Virus record (IMG/VR): IMGVR_UViG_3300033553_000367
Coordinates: 1-31,973 of that record
DNA: 31,973 nucleotides
From: a virus
Strand: one strand, 5' to 3'
Part shown: positions 30,423 to 31,973 of the stretch, one piece after another
How the letters are laid out: the number at the start of each line of letters is the position of its first letter
How positions within the stretch are numbered: position 1 is the stretch's first letter
Notes under the pieces: model-generated
Told to the model about the DNA's origin: nothing
The model's database searches: none
What the model saw: the letters and a program-made list of their open reading frames with translations, nothing else
Position numbers and translations under genes: made by a program

Positions 30423-30691
30423 AATACTTCTACGCATTGCAAACGAATATGACTATGCAAGAAATACATGAGAAACTTGGATTTAAGCCTTGGATCGATT
30501 GTGCAATGAGCGATAAATTTGACGAAAAAGAAGATCAAATTTATATGACTTCCATCCACCGGATTGAAGATAAAAAAATCTGTGACTTTACCAATGAAGA
30601 GCTTATGGTTGAGCTTTCATCTCGCGGAATAGACGGCGACGAATTTGACCAGTTCACTGATAACTACAATAACGAATGGGGTGAAGTATGA
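30419..30691 (+). CDS. Acidic hypothetical protein (90 aa)
   Basis: Start ATG 30419 in an ATGA overlap; the longer frame from 30365 lies inside the methylase gene. Acidic (CAMSDKFDEKEDQIYMTSIHRIEDKKICDFTNEELMVELSSRGIDGDEFDQFTD). No family recognised; a DNA mimic role is possible from the charge alone but unsupported. Confidence 0.6.
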   Translation: MKYFYALQTNMTMQEIHEKLGFKPWIDCAMSDKFDEKEDQIYMTSIHRIEDKKICDFTNEELMVELSSRGIDGDEFDQFTDNYNNEWGEV

Positions 30692-31368
30692 AACCCGCTA
30701 TCTTTAACACCGACATGGTTCGGGCGATACTTGATGATCGAAAGACGAATACACGCAGACCTTTTTCAAAATACATCAAAAAGGTTATCAAATACGCCTA
30801 TGAATTAGGTGAGATTGGAAGCAATGGAGTAGATCAGCCGTTTAGCGATGGAGATATCAAATACCTCATTGATTTCGCCCCATACAAAAAAGGTGACATT
30901 ATCTATGTGCGGGAGACATGGTGCATAGGTTCTCTTGATGGTGATACAAGCGGTCATCGTGAATATTGGTGCATTAGACAAAACAACCTATCAAAAACGG
31001 TTTTTTATAAAGCTGATTGTAATGATGATAGCGGGTATTGCGATAGCGATCATCTTGTTAAGTGGAAACCATCGATCCACATGTCAAAAGAGTACGCCCG
31101 TCTATTCCTACGTGTCAAAGATGTTCGTATCGAGCGATTGAATGAGATCAGCGAAGAGGATGCGATTGCTGAGGGGGTTTTGCGGATTAGCGAAGATGAT
31201 GGAATATGGTACCCAGACTATAAACAGTGGGGAAGATTGTATAAATATGCAAAATTGTCATTTCATACACTTTGGGAATTCATCTACGGCAACGGATCAT
31301 TCAACGACGATTATGTTTGGGTGATTGAGCTTGAGAAGATTAGTAAAAAGGAGGCGATCAATGGCTGA
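30688..31368 (+). CDS. Conserved phage protein of the 'FNTxMVRAILDxRKTxTRR' type, ASCH-like
   Basis: The product has 226 residues. Residues 5-26 FNTDMVRAILDDRKTNTRRPF, then KKGDIIYVRETWC (about 70-83), WKPSIHMSKEYARLFLRVKDVRIERLNEISEEDAIAEGV (about 125-165) and a Trp-rich end (LWEFIYG ... YVWVIELEKI). This is a very common temperate phage protein, annotated hypothetical and resembling ASCH/PUA RNA-binding folds. Function unknown. Overlaps its neighbours. Confidence 0.8.
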   Translation: MKPAIFNTDMVRAILDDRKTNTRRPFSKYIKKVIKYAYELGEIGSNGVDQPFSDGDIKYLIDFAPYKKGDIIYVRETWCIGSLDGDTSGHREYWCIRQNNLSKTVFYKADCNDDSGYCDSDHLVKWKPSIHMSKEYARLFLRVKDVRIERLNEISEEDAIAEGVLRISEDDGIWYPDYKQWGRLYKYAKLSFHTLWEFIYGNGSFNDDYVWVIELEKISKKEAING

Positions 31369-31552
31369 AGTGCTTGATAAATATATAACCGATAAACAGG
31401 TGATGGAAAAGTTCGGAATTGCTAAAGGTACTCTTGCAAACTATCGCAGTCAAGGAAAATTATCATACTCGAAATTTGGCGGATCAATCGTTTATAAAGT
31501 TTCTGATATTGATGAATTTTTAGAGAAAAATCGTATTGAGAAATCAGCTTGA
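31361..31552 (+). CDS. Excisionase-like HTH protein (63 aa)
   Basis: Start ATG 31361 with AAGGAGG seven bases upstream; the longer frame from 31325 is less likely. YITDKQVMEKFGIAKGTLANYRSQGKLSYSKFGGSIVYKVSDIDEFLEKN is a MerR/AlpA-type winged helix, as in phage excisionases. It lies 12 bases from the tRNA at the prophage edge, which fits a role in excision, although no integrase is next to it. Confidence 0.75.
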   Translation: MAEVLDKYITDKQVMEKFGIAKGTLANYRSQGKLSYSKFGGSIVYKVSDIDEFLEKNRIEKSA

Positions 31553-31563
31553 TTTTGAAGAAA

Positions 31564-31639
31564 TGGTGGGTCAAGCAGGACTTGAACCTGCAACAACACC
31601 GTTATGAGCGGTGGGCTCTAACCATTGAACTATTGACCC
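31564..31639 (-). tRNA. tRNA with CAT anticodon (Met or lysidine-type Ile2)
   Basis: 76 bases with all arms: acceptor GGGTCAA/TTGACCC, D stem GTTC/GAGC, anticodon stem CACCG/CGGTG with loop CTCATAA, T stem GCAGG/CCTGC with loop TTCAAGT, discriminator A and encoded CCA. Whether it is elongator Met or Ile2 (CAT modified to lysidine) cannot be settled by reading. The prophage borders its 3' end. Confidence 0.93.
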
Positions 31640-31695
31640 ATTTAAAAAGTGAAACCGTCACCTAAGCCGTCACCGTAAATATTTTCAGACCGTTT

Positions 31696-31716
31696 AACGC
31701 CCTATCTGTAGGCGTT
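31696..31716. other. Hairpin between the two tRNA copies
   Basis: AACGCC and GGCGTT form a 6-bp stem with a 9-base loop. The 95-base spacer also has a direct repeat CCGTCACC (31656-31673 region). No ORF. The spacer may be a recombination scar. Confidence 0.5.
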
Positions 31717-31734
31717 CCATCAATTCAGATTAAG

Positions 31735-31775
31735 CCGTTATGAGCGGGGGGCTCTAACCACTGAACTATTGACCC
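31735..31775 (-). pseudogene. 5' half of a CAT-anticodon tRNA
   Basis: 41 bases match the complete tRNA from its first base through the anticodon loop and the next CGG, with two mismatches (A/G in the D loop, A/C before the anticodon stem). The match ends right after the anticodon stem begins its 3' strand, and no 3' half follows. It keeps a TATAAT upstream (31793-31798), so it is the host-side promoter-proximal part. Confidence 0.8.
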
Positions 31776-31782
31776 GTTTTTG

Positions 31783-31808
31783 AAAGAGCGCAATTATAAA
31801 CGCTCTTT
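31783..31808 (-). terminator. Hairpin after rodA that also holds a -10 box
   Basis: AAAGAGCG and CGCTCTTT form a perfect 8-bp stem just past the rodA stop, followed on minus by CAAAAAC. The loop contains TATAAT (31793-31798, minus), 17 bases before the split tRNA, so one element may end rodA and start the tRNA. Confidence 0.55.
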
Positions 31809-31810
31809 GA

Positions 31811-31973
31811 TTAGACGAAGCTTTTTTTGCCCGTATCTCCGTAAAGATATCGGAATCGATAGGCGAGAAGATTTTCCAAAATCGCTAAAATGACCATAAA
31901 GTTCACAAAACTGCTCCCTCCGTAGCTAAACATCGGCAGAGGAACCCCGACTACGGGGGCAAACCCGATCGTC
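31811..31973 (-). CDS. rodA: RodA/FtsW-family cell-shape protein, C-terminus (partial)
   Basis: 54 codons, open at the right edge. Contains TIGFAPVVGVPLPMFSYGGSSFVNFMVILAIL, the typical GVPLPxxSYGGSS block of SEDS glycosyltransferases, and a basic end (YRFRYLYGDTGKKSFV). The pattern favours RodA over FtsW but does not prove it. It is a host gene and marks the chromosome side of the prophage border. Confidence 0.85.
   Translation of the reverse strand, partial: TIGFAPVVGVPLPMFSYGGSSFVNFMVILAILENLLAYRFRYLYGDTGKKSFV

Noticed and set aside
31641-31734. End of an integrase gene between the tRNA copies
   Set aside because: All frames are short or interrupted; no integrase motif can be read, so it is left as a spacer or scar.

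Overview
The window holds most of an integrated, lambda-like (long non-contractile tail) prophage and, at its right edge, a little host chromosome. The last 163 bases encode the C-terminus of a RodA/FtsW-family protein, followed by two CAT-anticodon tRNA sequences, one complete and one a 5' half. Short AAAGG-type ribosome binding sites, AT-rich leaders and the protein style suggest a Campylobacterota (Epsilonproteobacteria) host such as a Sulfuricurvum/Sulfurimonas relative. That assignment is an inference from sequence style, not a database match.

Layout. (1) 1-13243, minus strand: late structural genes in mirror-image lambda order. Reading leftward they are a gpZ-like protein, terminase small and large subunits, gpW, portal, a protease-capsid fusion, a cement protein, FI/FII-like joining proteins, a gpU-like protein, tail tube, the G and G-T tail chaperones, and a tape measure protein cut by the window edge. 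The G-T product is made through a canonical GGGAAAG slippery heptamer. (2) 13240-16057, minus: replication genes. They include an initiator-like protein whose own gene carries six 9-base iterons, a DnaB-N/RepA-type helicase, and a CII-like (CP76) regulator. (3) 16089-20445: immunity region. Two near-identical strong promoters (PL-like at 16607-16636 minus, PR-like at 20086-20115 plus) carry the same operator in their spacers. They flank a CI/LexA-type repressor, a membrane protein that is a candidate exclusion factor, a toxin-antitoxin-like pair, and a TerB-BRCT plus glycine-zipper pair. (4) 20446-31552, plus: early and accessory genes. They include a DUF2303 protein, a Cys-rich peptide, ParA and ParB, a YopX-family protein, a C5-cytosine and an N6-adenine DNA methyltransferase, many small genes joined by ATGA overlaps, and an excisionase-like HTH protein at the end.

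The most interesting feature is a putative ParABS system in an integrated prophage. Five copies of a TTTCCC-NN-GGGAAA palindrome are scattered over 20 kb, including one just upstream of parA and one inside parB. The motif resembles the binding site of Noc, a ParB relative. This suggests the element can live as a phage-plasmid, or uses ParB spreading for something else. A second item is the right end. A host-side tRNA is split exactly after its anticodon stem-loop, and a full tRNA copy lies 95 bases further in, which may be a phage-borne replacement.

No integrase, lysis genes or tail-tip genes are in the window. They would lie to the left of position 1.
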